A DNA stretch of 56,325 bases from Geoalkalibacter_A sp034189505 (lineage in GTDB: Bacteria > Desulfobacterota > Desulfuromonadia > Desulfuromonadales > Geoalkalibacteraceae), in NCBI GenBank assembly GCA_034189505.1, contig JAXHUR010000008.1, positions 1 to 56,325 of the forward strand, in the 5' to 3' direction. The notes below the pieces were generated by a model, which saw nothing but the letters and a program-made list of their open reading frames with translations, had not been told where the DNA came from and searched no databases. Every line of letters starts with the position of its first letter. The first letter of the stretch is position 1. This document shows, in pieces, positions 25,257 to 33,830 of the stretch. Position numbers and translations under genes: made by a program.

Positions 25257-25287
25257 AAAAAAGGCCGCGGGGTAGGTGCCCCGCGGC
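25257..25287 (-). terminator. ilvB transcription attenuator
   Basis: Minus strand: GCCGCGGGG, six-base loop, CCCCGCGGC, then a run of T (bases 25262-25257). It lies 52 bases before the ilvB start. Upstream GCGGG-tcaaa-GCCCGC segments could form a competing structure. Confidence 0.85.
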
Positions 25288-25379
25288 TTTCGGCGTGTGC
25301 GCGTCAGTGGGGGGCGGGCTTTGACCCGCGCTCCCCAGGGTGTGCTGTCTGTAGCAGACCTTTGAGCAGCGGCGAGTCG

Positions 25380-25448
25380 TCAGGAAGCGGCGACGACTAC
25401 GACGGCTGAAGCTGGAAACTGCTGCACAAAAAGTATCTGCTGAAACAT
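25380..25448 (-). CDS. ilvB leader peptide
   Basis: 22 codons on the minus strand: it begins MFQQILFVQQFPASA, continues with four consecutive Val and ends Ala-Ala-Ser. GGAG lies before the ATG, and it is in the transcript between the promoter and the attenuator. Stalling at the Val run when charged tRNA-Val is low would allow antitermination, as in enteric ilvB. Ile and Leu occur once each. Confidence 0.8.
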   Translation of the reverse strand: MFQQILFVQQFPASAVVVVAAS

Positions 25449-25473
25449 TGTTTTATCTCCACTGATGGCGCAA

Positions 25474-25502
25474 CTATAAAATAGGAGTTTTGGGCCTGTC
25501 AA
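25474..25502 (-). promoter_or_regulatory. Sigma-70 promoter of the ilvB leader
   Basis: Minus strand TTGACA (25502-25497), 17-base spacer, TTATAG (25479-25474). A consensus -35; the leader ATG is 26 bases downstream of the -10. Confidence 0.75.
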
Positions 25503-25533
25503 GCGGTTCTTCGCATGTTTTTCGATACGGGCC

Positions 25534-27027
25534 TCAATCCCGCTCAACTGTTCCGCTGGCGGGCACCGCTCGCTTGAATGCCCAGGCCTCGATCTTTTTG
25601 ATCTGCTCCGCCATGGTGACTGACAGGGGGACCGTGCGGCTGATGGCCTCGGTGATGTCTCGCTGGTGCATCGGCCGGTTCAGAGATAGGGCTTCAAAGC
25701 CGGCGCTGACCACCGCCTGCTCAATTTCCGCTCCGGAAAAACCTTTGCTGGAGTGGGCCAGCATGCGGCAGTCGAACTCTCCCTCGTCGAAGCCACGCTG
25801 GGCGAGATGAATGCGGAAAATCTCCTCTCGCTCCTGCAGCCCCGGCAGAGTGACATAAAAGATCTCATCGAAACGCCCCTTGCGCAGGATCTCCGCCGGC
25901 AGCATCTCGATGGCATTGGCGGTGGCGGCCACGAACACCGGGTGCTTTTTCTCCTGCATCCAGGTCAGGAAATAACCGAGGACGCGGGAAGACGCACCGC
26001 CCTCCGCCTTGAATCCCTGGGTGGTGATTCCCGCCTCGATCTCGTCGATCCACAGCACGCAGGGCGCCAGCGCCTCGGCGGTTTTGCAGGCGCGCCGCAG
26101 GCTGGTTTCCGGTGAGCCGAAGGCCTGGGAGTAGACGGTGGCCATGTCGAGGCGCACCAGCGGCAGATGCCAGCGAGCCGCAATCGCTTTGACGAACAGG
26201 CTCTTGCCGCAGCCGCTGATCCCCATCATCAAAACCCCTTTGGGGAGGTTGCGTCCGCTTTTCAGCCCCTCCAACCCGTAAGCCTTCTCCCGTTTCTCCA
26301 TCCAGGATTTAAGGGCCTGCATGCCGCCCACCTGTTCCGGCAGGGTGTCGTTTTCGACGAATTCCATGATGCCGCTTTTTTTCAGGATCTGCTTTTTGGC
26401 CTGGTACAGGTTGGCAACCACCCGGTCGATATCGCCGCCTTTGGTGACGCGGGACAGACGCAGCGCGCGTTCAAGATCGGCCAGGTCGAGACCCTGTGCC
26501 GCCAGCGTCAGCGCCTCCAGGTCGTTGTCGTTGCGCAGCACCTGGGCGAGATACGGGTCCTTGCCCCGCTGTTCCTCGAGGTAGTTCTGGATTTCGGTGC
26601 GGTCGGGCAGCGCATGGTCGAGGATCAGAAAGCTTTCGCGCAGATTCTCCGGAATGTCTGGTTTAGGGCCGATAAAGACCAGCGATTTGACCTCCGGGCG
26701 CCGCACAGCCGCGAAATCCTTGAGAGTGCGCTGAATGTGCGGGCTGTTTCCCCAGAACCAGGTCATGTCCTTGAACAGGTAGATGCCATGCCCCTCGCGT
26801 TCGACCGCCCAGCGCAGTCCCGCTAGCGGATCGACCGTCTCCTGATGGCCGGCAAACCCCTGGTTGCAGTCCCATTCAAGGGGAACCGGCATCCCTTTGA
26901 TGCCGTGCAGCGCCGCGCGTGTAATCAAAGCCTCGGTACGGCTTTCGTTGTCGGTGGTAATGAAGATCAGCGGTGTTTTGGCGGCCACCAGTTGGCAGAA
27001 CATGGAAAAATTGAGGTTGTCTTTCAT
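25534..27027 (-). CDS. Ycf46-like AAA+ ATPase
   Basis: 497 residues. The N-terminal ~230 residues (LVAAKTPLIFITTDNESRTE, YLFKDMTWFWG, LDHALPDRTEIQNYL) match the regulatory part of Ycf46-type proteins. The AAA+ module has Walker A GISGCGKS, Walker B VLWIDEIE, sensor 1 ATANAIEMLP and arginine finger RKGRFDEIF. Ycf46 is best known from cyanobacteria and plastids, where it influences inorganic-carbon use and cell growth; its role in other bacteria is unclear. Monocistronic. Confidence 0.82.
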   Translation of the reverse strand: MKDNLNFSMFCQLVAAKTPLIFITTDNESRTEALITRAALHGIKGMPVPLEWDCNQGFAGHQETVDPLAGLRWAVEREGHGIYLFKDMTWFWGNSPHIQRTLKDFAAVRRPEVKSLVFIGPKPDIPENLRESFLILDHALPDRTEIQNYLEEQRGKDPYLAQVLRNDNDLEALTLAAQGLDLADLERALRLSRVTKGGDIDRVVANLYQAKKQILKKSGIMEFVENDTLPEQVGGMQALKSWMEKREKAYGLEGLKSGRNLPKGVLMMGISGCGKSLFVKAIAARWHLPLVRLDMATVYSQAFGSPETSLRRACKTAEALAPCVLWIDEIEAGITTQGFKAEGGASSRVLGYFLTWMQEKKHPVFVAATANAIEMLPAEILRKGRFDEIFYVTLPGLQEREEIFRIHLAQRGFDEGEFDCRMLAHSSKGFSGAEIEQAVVSAGFEALSLNRPMHQRDITEAISRTVPLSVTMAEQIKKIEAWAFKRAVPASGTVERD

Positions 27028-27372
27028 CGGAGGTCCTCATGGTGAATGAGTGGGGAGCGGAATTGCACCTATGATAAGGGACGTCCCTGTGGAAGACAAG
27101 GTTTTGTGCCGGAGAGCGCGGCACAACTACGATTGTTGCATTCGCGCTGAAAATGGGCTAGTTTGCTTTTTCCATTGAGGACACATTCTCAAGTTTGATG
27201 GCGTCGCAAAAAGTCCGCCTTACGGCGTTACGGCGTTTTTTCAGGACCTCGACATCCCTGATGTATGCCTTCGCCCCTGAAAAACCACCAAGGCCTTGTG
27301 GGACGAAATTTTTGCTTAGCGACCATCTTCTGAGTTTTGCGAGTGCGTCAAATTTTGCCGCGAGGTGGGTTT
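27028..27372. other. Intergenic region upstream of proS
   Basis: A candidate plus-strand promoter TTGCAT (27136-27141), 17 bases, TAGTTT (27159-27164) precedes the dispersed repeat at 27194-27352. The repeat therefore lies in the proS 5' leader. No gene seen. Confidence 0.4.
27194..27352 (+). repeat. Dispersed repeat, divergent copy
   Basis: Begins TTTGATGGCGTCGCAAAAA like the 157-bp repeat and ends with TTTTTGCTTAGCGACCATC and TTTTGCGAGTGCGTCAAA, but the interior (an unrelated palindromic stretch with TTTTTCAGGACCTCGACATC) differs. Conserved ends with a variable core suggest a modular element. Confidence 0.6.
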
Positions 27373-29088
27373 ATGCGTTACAGCCAGTATCTGTTGCCGA
27401 CTCTGAAGGAAACCCCGTCCGATGCCGAAGTGGTCAGCCATCAGCTGATGCTGCGCGCCGGCATGATTCGCAAGGTCGCAGCGGGCATCTATGACTACCT
27501 GCCGCTGGGGCTGCGTTCTCTGCGCAAGGTTGAACAGATCGTGCGCGAGGAGATGGATCGCGCCGGGGCGCACGAGGTGCTGATGCCGATGGTGGTGCCT
27601 GCGGAGTTATGGCAGGAATCGGGGCGCTGGCAGCAGTACGGCAAAGAGCTGTTGCGTTTAAAGGATCGCAAGCAGGGCGAGTTCTGTCTCGGCCCCACGC
27701 ACGAGGAGGTCATCACCGACATCGTGCGCAACGATGTGCGCTCCTACCGCCAGCTGCCGCTCAATCTCTACCAGATCCAGACCAAGTTCCGCGATGAGAT
27801 CCGTCCGCGTTTCGGCTTGATGCGGGGGCGCGAATTCATCATGAAAGATGCCTACTCCTTTGACATGGATGATGCGGGCGCTGATCGGTCCTATGACAGG
27901 ATGTATCAGGCGTACCGGCGGATCTTTGAACGCTGCGGCCTCAAGTTTCGTGCAGTGGAGGCCGATACCGGCAACATCGGCGGCTCGAGTTCCCATGAAT
28001 TCATGGTGCTGGCCGCTTCGGGGGAGGACGAGATCGTCTCCTGCGACAGCTGCGAGTATGCGGCCAACGTCGAAAAGGCAGAAATCCGCAGCGCAGGACA
28101 GAAGGCTGCCGAGCCCGGCGCCCCCCTCGAAAAGGTGCTGACTCCGGCGCGCAAAACCATCGAGGAAGTCAGTGCTTTCCTGAAGGTGGAACCGCGGCAG
28201 CTGATCAAGACCCTGATCATGCAGACCGATACCGGTGAAACCCTGGCGGTTCTGCTGCGCGGCGACCGGGAACTCAACGACGTCAAGCTCTGCCGCCTGC
28301 TCGATTGCGCCTGGGTGGAGATGGCAACAGAGGATGTGGTCCTGAAAGCGACAGGCGCTCCCAGCGGTTTTGCCGGACCGGTCGGGCTGGACCTGCGCAT
28401 CGTGGCCGATTTCGAGGTCCAGGCCATGAGTGATTTTATCGTCGGGGCCAATGAGAAGGATGCCCATTTCACCGGGGCCAACCTGGGCCGCGATATCGAG
28501 GTCGAGCAGTTCGCCGATCTGCGCAAGGCGGAAGCCGGCGATCCCTGTCCGCGCTGCGACGGGCTGCTGGAAGTGTGGCGCGGCATCGAGGTGGGGCATG
28601 TGTTCAAACTCGGCACCAAGTATTCCGAGGCTCTTGGCGCAAAAGTTCTCGACGACCAGGGGCATGAGCGGACGCTGGTGATGGGATGCTACGGCATCGG
28701 CGTGGGGCGCACGGTGGCTGCGGCCATCGAGCAGAACCACGACGAAAACGGCATTATCTGGCCGTTGGCGGTGGCGCCGTTCCAGGTTCTGGTGGTGATG
28801 CTCAACCCCAATGATGAAGCGGTGCGCGAGGCGGCGGACGATCTTTACCGGCAGCTGCTGGCGGCCGGCGTCGAGGTGTTGCTCGATGATCGCGACGAAC
28901 GTCCCGGCTTCAAGTTCAAGGACGCCGACCTGGTCGGCATCCCGCTGCGGGTGACCGTCGGAGCGCGCGGTCTCAAGGACGGCCAGGTGGAATTCAAGGA
29001 GCGCGCCGGCGGCGAGGTGCGGATGCTGCCGCTCGGTGAGGCCGCCGCCGAAGTGGCTGAGCAGGTTCGCAAGGGGCTCGGCCTTTAA
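27373..29088 (+). CDS. proS: Prolyl-tRNA synthetase (bacterial type)
   Basis: 571 residues from ATG 27373 (GAGGTGG upstream); a frame from 27337 reads through the repeat and is unlikely. Class II signature: motif 2 FRDEIRPRFGLMRGREFIMK and motif 3 MGCYGIGVGRTVAA. Between them (about residues 220-400) is the YbaK-like editing insertion (LIKTLIMQT, FAGPVGLDLRIVAD), which clears Ala-tRNA-Pro. The C-terminal anticodon-binding domain starts near residue 470. Confidence 0.96.
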   Translation: MRYSQYLLPTLKETPSDAEVVSHQLMLRAGMIRKVAAGIYDYLPLGLRSLRKVEQIVREEMDRAGAHEVLMPMVVPAELWQESGRWQQYGKELLRLKDRKQGEFCLGPTHEEVITDIVRNDVRSYRQLPLNLYQIQTKFRDEIRPRFGLMRGREFIMKDAYSFDMDDAGADRSYDRMYQAYRRIFERCGLKFRAVEADTGNIGGSSSHEFMVLAASGEDEIVSCDSCEYAANVEKAEIRSAGQKAAEPGAPLEKVLTPARKTIEEVSAFLKVEPRQLIKTLIMQTDTGETLAVLLRGDRELNDVKLCRLLDCAWVEMATEDVVLKATGAPSGFAGPVGLDLRIVADFEVQAMSDFIVGANEKDAHFTGANLGRDIEVEQFADLRKAEAGDPCPRCDGLLEVWRGIEVGHVFKLGTKYSEALGAKVLDDQGHERTLVMGCYGIGVGRTVAAAIEQNHDENGIIWPLAVAPFQVLVVMLNPNDEAVREAADDLYRQLLAAGVEVLLDDRDERPGFKFKDADLVGIPLRVTVGARGLKDGQVEFKERAGGEVRMLPLGEAAAEVAEQVRKGLGL

Positions 29089-29105
29089 TTGGAACGCAGG
29101 TTGTC

Positions 29106-30335
29106 ATGGCGAGTGTCACTTTAGATCAACAGGGACGGCTGTTTCTGCCGGCGCGCCTTGCCCGGCGCTTCGGTCCGCGCGCCTTCGATGTCGCCTCCGA
29201 ATCGAGCGGCCACCTCTTTCTGCGCGTCACCGAGGATGCCCACCCCATCCTGATGACCGGGACGCTCGGCGACATCTCGCCGGTGGATCTCCTCTCCTTT
29301 TTCAATATGTTCCGCAAGACGGGAGTGCTGCGTTTCGACCTGGAGGGGGGACGCAAGGATCTCTATTTTCAGGATGGCGAGATCGTGGCGGCTTTGAGTT
29401 CCTTCGAGCAGGAAAATCTCGGCGAAATTCTGTTCACCCTCGGCAAGGTTGAGCGCGACGCTCTCGACCGGCTCGCTGGACGCCGGGAAAATCAGAACTT
29501 TCTGGTGAAGTTTCTGCTTGATCAGAATCTTGTCAGCCCGCGCGATCTGTGGCAGGCAGTTCGCCACCAGGCGGAAACGATTGTCTACCATTTGTTGCCT
29601 TTCCAAAGCGGCAGTTTCGCCTTTCAGGCCAAAAGCCTGGAGAAAAAAGATCCCTTCCAACTCAGTATGAACACCCAGAATCTGCTTATGGAGGGGTTGC
29701 GGCGGCAGGATGAGAGACAGCTTTTCATGCGTCTGATTCCGTCGATGGATTGCATTGCCCGGGTGGGCGACAAGGTTCCGGAGGGGCTCGGTGGCAGTGA
29801 GCAGGCTGTGCTGGACATGATCCGGTCCGGGAAGCTGTCGGTTGCAGAGATCGTGCGTCGCAGCGGCCTGGGCGATTTTGAAGGCTTGCGGGTACTCTAT
29901 CATCTGGTTGAGCGCGGGGCTGTCAGGGTCGAAGTCGAGGACTCGACGGATGATGCGGGCGACCTCGGTGAACTTCTTGCGGTTCTCAATGATGGCCTGC
30001 GCCTGATTCATCAGGCGGCCTGCAAGGTTGATCGTCAATTCCATCAGCGGGTCATTTCTCTGCTGCGGGAACTGCCCCAGCCCTATTCCTACATTCTGCG
30101 TGATGCGGAGATCGAAGAGGACGGAGGGGTGGCCTCGTCCCGCATTCTGGCCAACCTGGCAGGTCTGGAAGAAGGAGACAAGCGGCAGTTGCTGGCTGAT
30201 GCGGTGGGCGAACTTCTTTATCTGGAAAGTCACGCCGCACGAGAAGTGCTTGGCGATGAGAAGGCGGCGGCCGTTGTCGCCGACGTTAAAAAAGCGACGG
30301 CGCGTGCCGGTGAGATTCTCGGGAGGACGAAATGA
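29106..30335 (+). CDS. DUF4388 (PATAN) domain protein
   Basis: 409 residues. Residues 1-35 (VTLDQQGRLFLPARLARRFG) resemble an AbrB/MraZ-like strand-swapped segment. Residues 49-100 match DUF4388 (MTGTLGDISPVDLLSFFNMF, RKTGVLRF, DLYFQDGEIVAALS). The rest is helical, with a winged-helix-like stretch (SVAEIVRRSGLGDFEGLRVLY). PATAN proteins are linked to signalling and motility regulation in deltaproteobacteria and cyanobacteria. Overlaps pyrF by ATGA. Confidence 0.75.
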   Translation: MASVTLDQQGRLFLPARLARRFGPRAFDVASESSGHLFLRVTEDAHPILMTGTLGDISPVDLLSFFNMFRKTGVLRFDLEGGRKDLYFQDGEIVAALSSFEQENLGEILFTLGKVERDALDRLAGRRENQNFLVKFLLDQNLVSPRDLWQAVRHQAETIVYHLLPFQSGSFAFQAKSLEKKDPFQLSMNTQNLLMEGLRRQDERQLFMRLIPSMDCIARVGDKVPEGLGGSEQAVLDMIRSGKLSVAEIVRRSGLGDFEGLRVLYHLVERGAVRVEVEDSTDDAGDLGELLAVLNDGLRLIHQAACKVDRQFHQRVISLLRELPQPYSYILRDAEIEEDGGVASSRILANLAGLEEGDKRQLLADAVGELLYLESHAAREVLGDEKAAAVVADVKKATARAGEILGRTK

Positions 30336-31069
30336 TTGAAACCGCGCGGCAGAAGCTGATTTTTGCTCTTGACGTGGATCAGTTCGAAGAGGCCGAACAC
30401 TTTGTCAAGCTGCTGCACGACAAGGTCGGAATGTTCAAGGTCGGCAAGCAGCTGTTTACCCGCTGCGGCCCCGAGGTGATCCACATGATCAAAGGGGAGG
30501 GCGGTGACGTCTTTCTCGACCTCAAGTACCACGATATTCCCAATACTGTGGCCATGGCCTGCCTCGAAGCGGATCGCCTGGGGGTCGGCATGTTCAACGT
30601 GCATGCTTTTGGCGGCAGCGAAATGATGAAGACCGCGGCCGAGGCGGTGCGCAACCGCTGTACCGCAGAGAAGCGTCCGATGCCCCTGATGCTTGCGGTC
30701 ACCATTCTGACTTCGTCTACCGAGGAGACTCTGCGCGAAATCGGCATCGAACATTCTGTTGAAGAGATGGTGCCGCGTCTGGCGCGTCTGGCACAAAAGG
30801 CCGGTTTCGGCGGAGTGGTTGCCTCACCCCGTGAAATCAAGCTGATCCGTGAGGCCTGTGGCTCCGACTTTGCCATTGTCACTCCCGGCGTGCGCCCCGC
30901 AACGGCTTCCGCCGACGATCAGAAGCGCGTGACGACTCCGGCGGATGCCATCGCTGCAGGAGCGGACTATCTGGTGGTGGGACGCCCCATCGCCAAAGCG
31001 GATGATCCGGTGGCGGCCGCCGAGGCCATCGTCGAAGAGATGGCCCAGGCATTGAGTTCACGCGCATGA
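30332..31069 (+). CDS. pyrF: Orotidine 5'-phosphate decarboxylase
   Basis: 245 residues. IFALDVDQFEEA, the catalytic FLDLKYHDIPNT (Asp-Lys-Asp network), GVVASPREI, TPGVRP and YLVVGRPI phosphate loop. It catalyses the last step of UMP synthesis. Translationally coupled on both sides by ATGA overlaps (DUF4388 gene and rlmB). Confidence 0.95.
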   Translation: MIETARQKLIFALDVDQFEEAEHFVKLLHDKVGMFKVGKQLFTRCGPEVIHMIKGEGGDVFLDLKYHDIPNTVAMACLEADRLGVGMFNVHAFGGSEMMKTAAEAVRNRCTAEKRPMPLMLAVTILTSSTEETLREIGIEHSVEEMVPRLARLAQKAGFGGVVASPREIKLIREACGSDFAIVTPGVRPATASADDQKRVTTPADAIAAGADYLVVGRPIAKADDPVAAAEAIVEEMAQALSSRA

Positions 31070-31806
31070 GTGAAGGGATCGTCTACGGCATCAACCCGGT
31101 CGATGAAGCTCTCAAAGGGCGGCGCCGCAAACCCCTCGAGTTGTTTGTTGCCCGTGACGGCGGCTCCAGGGTGAGGGCTCTGGCGGACACGGCTCGCAGG
31201 CGGGGAGTGCCCGTGCGCGACAGCGATAAGCGCGAATTGGAGCGGCTGGCCGGAAATGCACGTCATCAGGGCGCTGTTCTGCGCATTGAGCCCTGTTCCT
31301 ATGTTGAACTTGACGATCTTCTCAAGATCGGGCGCGACAGGGGGGAGCCGGCTTTCCTGCTGGCTCTTGACGGAGTAACCGATCCGCACAATTTCGGCGC
31401 CCTGCTGCGTTCCGCTGCGGGGGCCGGTTGTCATGGGGTGATCTGCCCGCGCGACAACAGCGCCCCGGTGACCGGAGTCGTCGAGCGCGCCGCTGCCGGC
31501 GCCCTGGAGCATGTCGCGCTCTGTCGGGTCGTTAACCTTGCCCGAACCTTCGATCTGCTTAAAAGAGAAGGGCTCTGGATATACGGCCTGGCCGGCGAAG
31601 CCGACCATGCCGTATACAGCGTCGATTTCACCTCCGATCTGGTTCTGGTGGTCGGCAGTGAAGGCAAGGGGCTGCGCCCCAACGTGCGCCGCCACTGCGA
31701 TCAACTGATCTCCATCCCCATGCAGGGTGGGGTGGGTTCTCTCAATGTGTCGGTTGCCGGCGCACTTTCCCTGTTTGAGGTAGTGCGACAACGGCACAAA
31801 GGTTAA
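31066..31806 (+). CDS. rlmB: 23S rRNA (guanosine-2'-O)-methyltransferase, RlmB/SpoU family
   Basis: 246 residues. A substrate-binding N-domain (VYGINPVDEALKGRRRKPLE) is followed by SPOUT motifs DPHNFGALLRSAAGAG, VVGSEGKGLRP and ISIPMQGGVGSLNVSVAGA. RlmB methylates G2251 in the peptidyl-transferase P loop. Third gene of a tightly overlapping operon. Confidence 0.9.
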   Translation: MSEGIVYGINPVDEALKGRRRKPLELFVARDGGSRVRALADTARRRGVPVRDSDKRELERLAGNARHQGAVLRIEPCSYVELDDLLKIGRDRGEPAFLLALDGVTDPHNFGALLRSAAGAGCHGVICPRDNSAPVTGVVERAAAGALEHVALCRVVNLARTFDLLKREGLWIYGLAGEADHAVYSVDFTSDLVLVVGSEGKGLRPNVRRHCDQLISIPMQGGVGSLNVSVAGALSLFEVVRQRHKG

Positions 31807-32144
31807 ACGCAAGCCTCGAATTTATCCTCTCTCATAGGTTGGTATAACAGTTAAGCACACTCCATCCACTATCCCGCCACTGAGAATTTCGGTCTGAGAT
31901 AACCTGCTATTGCAGGAGCATCCCTGCGAAAGTCATGACCTGCGACCTTTCATCTCCTGCGTTTCGCTCCGCTCCCATTGCAAAGCAGTCAGAGAAATAT
32001 GTTTTTTTTAATCATTATGATTGACAGGCGCCCGAGATTGAGCTATTAAGAGATTGTCATGAATAATCTTGTTGAACCCTTAATCAGAAATGATTCGGAT
32101 TTGGGAAGGGTCCCTGATCCGGACAGGGGCTGGAGGTCTGTGGT
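31807..32144. other. Intergenic region before the cheY gene
   Basis: About 210 bases without recognisable signals, then a consensus promoter (listed separately) and a ~90-base 5' leader containing GGGTCCCTGATCCGGACAGG with short self-complementarity. No gene found. Confidence 0.5.
32021..32049 (+). promoter_or_regulatory. Sigma-70 promoter of cheY-cheX
   Basis: TTGACA, 17-base spacer, TATTAA, with an AT-rich stretch upstream. Confidence 0.7.
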
Positions 32145-32504
32145 ATGAAGCGTGTTTTGATCGTGGACGATAGTATATCCGTAGCTCGGCAGCTTGAAAA
32201 AATGGTCACAAGCACCGGGGAGTTCGAGGTGATCGGCCACGCCAAGAACGGTGCCGAAGCAATCAAAGTCAATCAGTCCGAAGACCCGGATCTGATCTGC
32301 ATGGATATGAACATGCCGGTGATGGACGGTTTGACGGCGCTGCGCAACATTGTGGCCATGGATCGCAATGTGAAGGTTGTCATGGTGACCTCTCTCGGTG
32401 GTGTCGGTGAAAAATTTACCGAAGCAATCAAGCTGGGTGCCAAGAACGTGATCTCAAAGCCGTTTGAGGCCGAGACTGTGCTGCAGACTCTGCGCGAGGC
32501 GTAA
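32145..32504 (+). CDS. CheY-like single-domain response regulator
   Basis: 119 residues. Receiver with VDDS (Asp8, Asp9), phosphoacceptor Asp in LICMDMNMPVMDG (about residue 53), the Thr/Ser of VMVTS, and Lys in ISKPFEAE. No output domain. A GGAGG site precedes the ATG. The next gene is a CheX-type phosphatase, its likely partner. No kinase or receptor gene is nearby. Confidence 0.88.
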   Translation: MKRVLIVDDSISVARQLEKMVTSTGEFEVIGHAKNGAEAIKVNQSEDPDLICMDMNMPVMDGLTALRNIVAMDRNVKVVMVTSLGGVGEKFTEAIKLGAKNVISKPFEAETVLQTLREA

Positions 32505-32562
32505 CCGGCGGTATTCGGGAACCTGTGGACATTATGATATCGAGCAGAAAAGGGATCATGCG

Positions 32563-33426
32563 ATGGCAGTGAAATTCTTTGGACAGTTCCTGGTGGAAAA
32601 AGGCGTCGTCAGCCGGGAGAAGTTGCTGGAGGCGATCGATCTGCAGGAAAAGAACAATCTCAAATTCGGTGAAACGGCCCTGAACATGGGAATGATCTGC
32701 AAAGCGGATGTCGAGCGCGTGCATGACGCGCAGCGCTGCGAGGACCTGCGCTTCGGCGATATGGCGGTCAAACTGGGGCTGATCTCTCCGAATCAGATGC
32801 AGCAAGTCCTTACCCGCCAGAAAAACAACCACCTATATATCGGTGAAGCTCTGGTGAAAGTCGGGGCTCTGGACGAAGGGGAGATTCTGCGCTATCTGGC
32901 GGAATTCAAAGAGGATCAGGCACCCTATACCGCCGAGCGCGTCAACCTGCCGCCGGGCGTGTCAAATCCCCAGGTCTGGGAGATGGGCGCTGATATGACC
33001 TACAAGATGCTCACGCGCATCGCTCAGTTTGCCTTCCGCCCCGCCCCCAGCGAAGAAGCGGAAACTGTCAATGCCCGCCACCTGGCGGTGGCGATAGACT
33101 TCAGCGGGTCAGTGAAATGCCGCTACGTCCTGTCGGTCAGCGAGGGGGCCCAGCAGGCCATCGCCAAGGCGATCCTGAAAGAAGATGATGTCTCGGACGA
33201 GCCCAGGGAAGTGCTGGACGATACGGTAATGGAGTTCATCAACATTGTCTGCGGCAACATCGCCGCCAAAGGGGCTCAGCTTGGCCATACCCTGGAAATC
33301 AACCCCCCGGTGGTTATCGCCGAGGGCGGGCGCGAGGTTGAAGTCCCCCCCTCTTTTCGCGCGATACGCTTTCCGGTTTACATCTCTGACGGCGAAGAGG
33401 TGGAGTTCTCGTTCTGGGTGGGTTGA
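32563..33426 (+). CDS. CheX-type phosphatase with MshEN-like N-terminal repeats
   Basis: 287 residues from ATG 32563 (AAAAGGGA upstream). The first ~125 residues contain four helical repeats with the pattern G-x-x-L/A-V-x-x-G (GQFLVEKGVVS, GETALNMGMIC, GDMAVKLGLIS, GEALVKVGALD), as in the N-domain of GspE/PilB ATPases, a c-di-GMP-binding fold in some members. The C-terminal ~130 residues look like CheX, with the catalytic-type MEFINIVCGNIAAKG (Glu and Asn). CheX dephosphorylates CheY-P. Next to a CheY gene this fits a signal-terminating pair. Confidence 0.72.
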   Translation: MAVKFFGQFLVEKGVVSREKLLEAIDLQEKNNLKFGETALNMGMICKADVERVHDAQRCEDLRFGDMAVKLGLISPNQMQQVLTRQKNNHLYIGEALVKVGALDEGEILRYLAEFKEDQAPYTAERVNLPPGVSNPQVWEMGADMTYKMLTRIAQFAFRPAPSEEAETVNARHLAVAIDFSGSVKCRYVLSVSEGAQQAIAKAILKEDDVSDEPREVLDDTVMEFINIVCGNIAAKGAQLGHTLEINPPVVIAEGGREVEVPPSFRAIRFPVYISDGEEVEFSFWVG

Positions 33427-33496
33427 TTGCCCTCCTCGATTATTGCTCATTACCGCTGTTGTTGCCTGCCGGGGCCGTGTTTATCGCGGCCTTTGT

Positions 33497-33653
33497 TTGA
33501 TGCTTTCGCAAAAAAGCATCAATGTCGATGGCTAAGCAAAAAGCGCCAAATGCAAGGCGCGCGATTGTCGAGCAATGAGGCGTACTTACGTACGTCGAAG
33601 CAGCGAGAGCAATTGCAGCAACGCAGCAGTTGGTGAGTTTTTGCGACGCCATC
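33497..33653 (-). repeat. 157-bp dispersed repeat, copy 2 (inverted)
   Basis: Reverse complement of 16158-16314, identical over its whole length by eye. It lies between the cheX gene and rlmKL. Confidence 0.85.
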
Positions 33654-33780
33654 TTTGTTTATATGGCGCCGGCCTGAGCGCGCCCGCTATGTTTTGTTCT
33701 TGGCGCGCTGTCTGATTCAAGTTAGAATCCCCCTGTCCACCAGGGGCCCGAGTTTCACGGGGCCGCCAATCAAAGAATTA

Positions 33781-33809
33781 CACGCGGCAGATCATCCGGA
33801 TGCCGCGTG
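33781..33809 (+). promoter_or_regulatory. Hairpin in the rlmKL leader
   Basis: CACGCGGCA and TGCCGCGTG form a perfect 9-bp stem with an 11-base loop, ending 21 bases before the TTG start. No T run, so a structural or regulatory element. The rest of 33654-33830 shows nothing clear. Confidence 0.4.
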
Positions 33810-33830
33810 CATACGTCAGGGTAAGACAAT

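Noticed and set aside
24012..25409. 465-codon plus-strand frame over ilvB
   Set aside because: Antisense of a clear acetolactate synthase gene, with no ribosome binding site and a repetitive Gly/Asp/His-rich composition.
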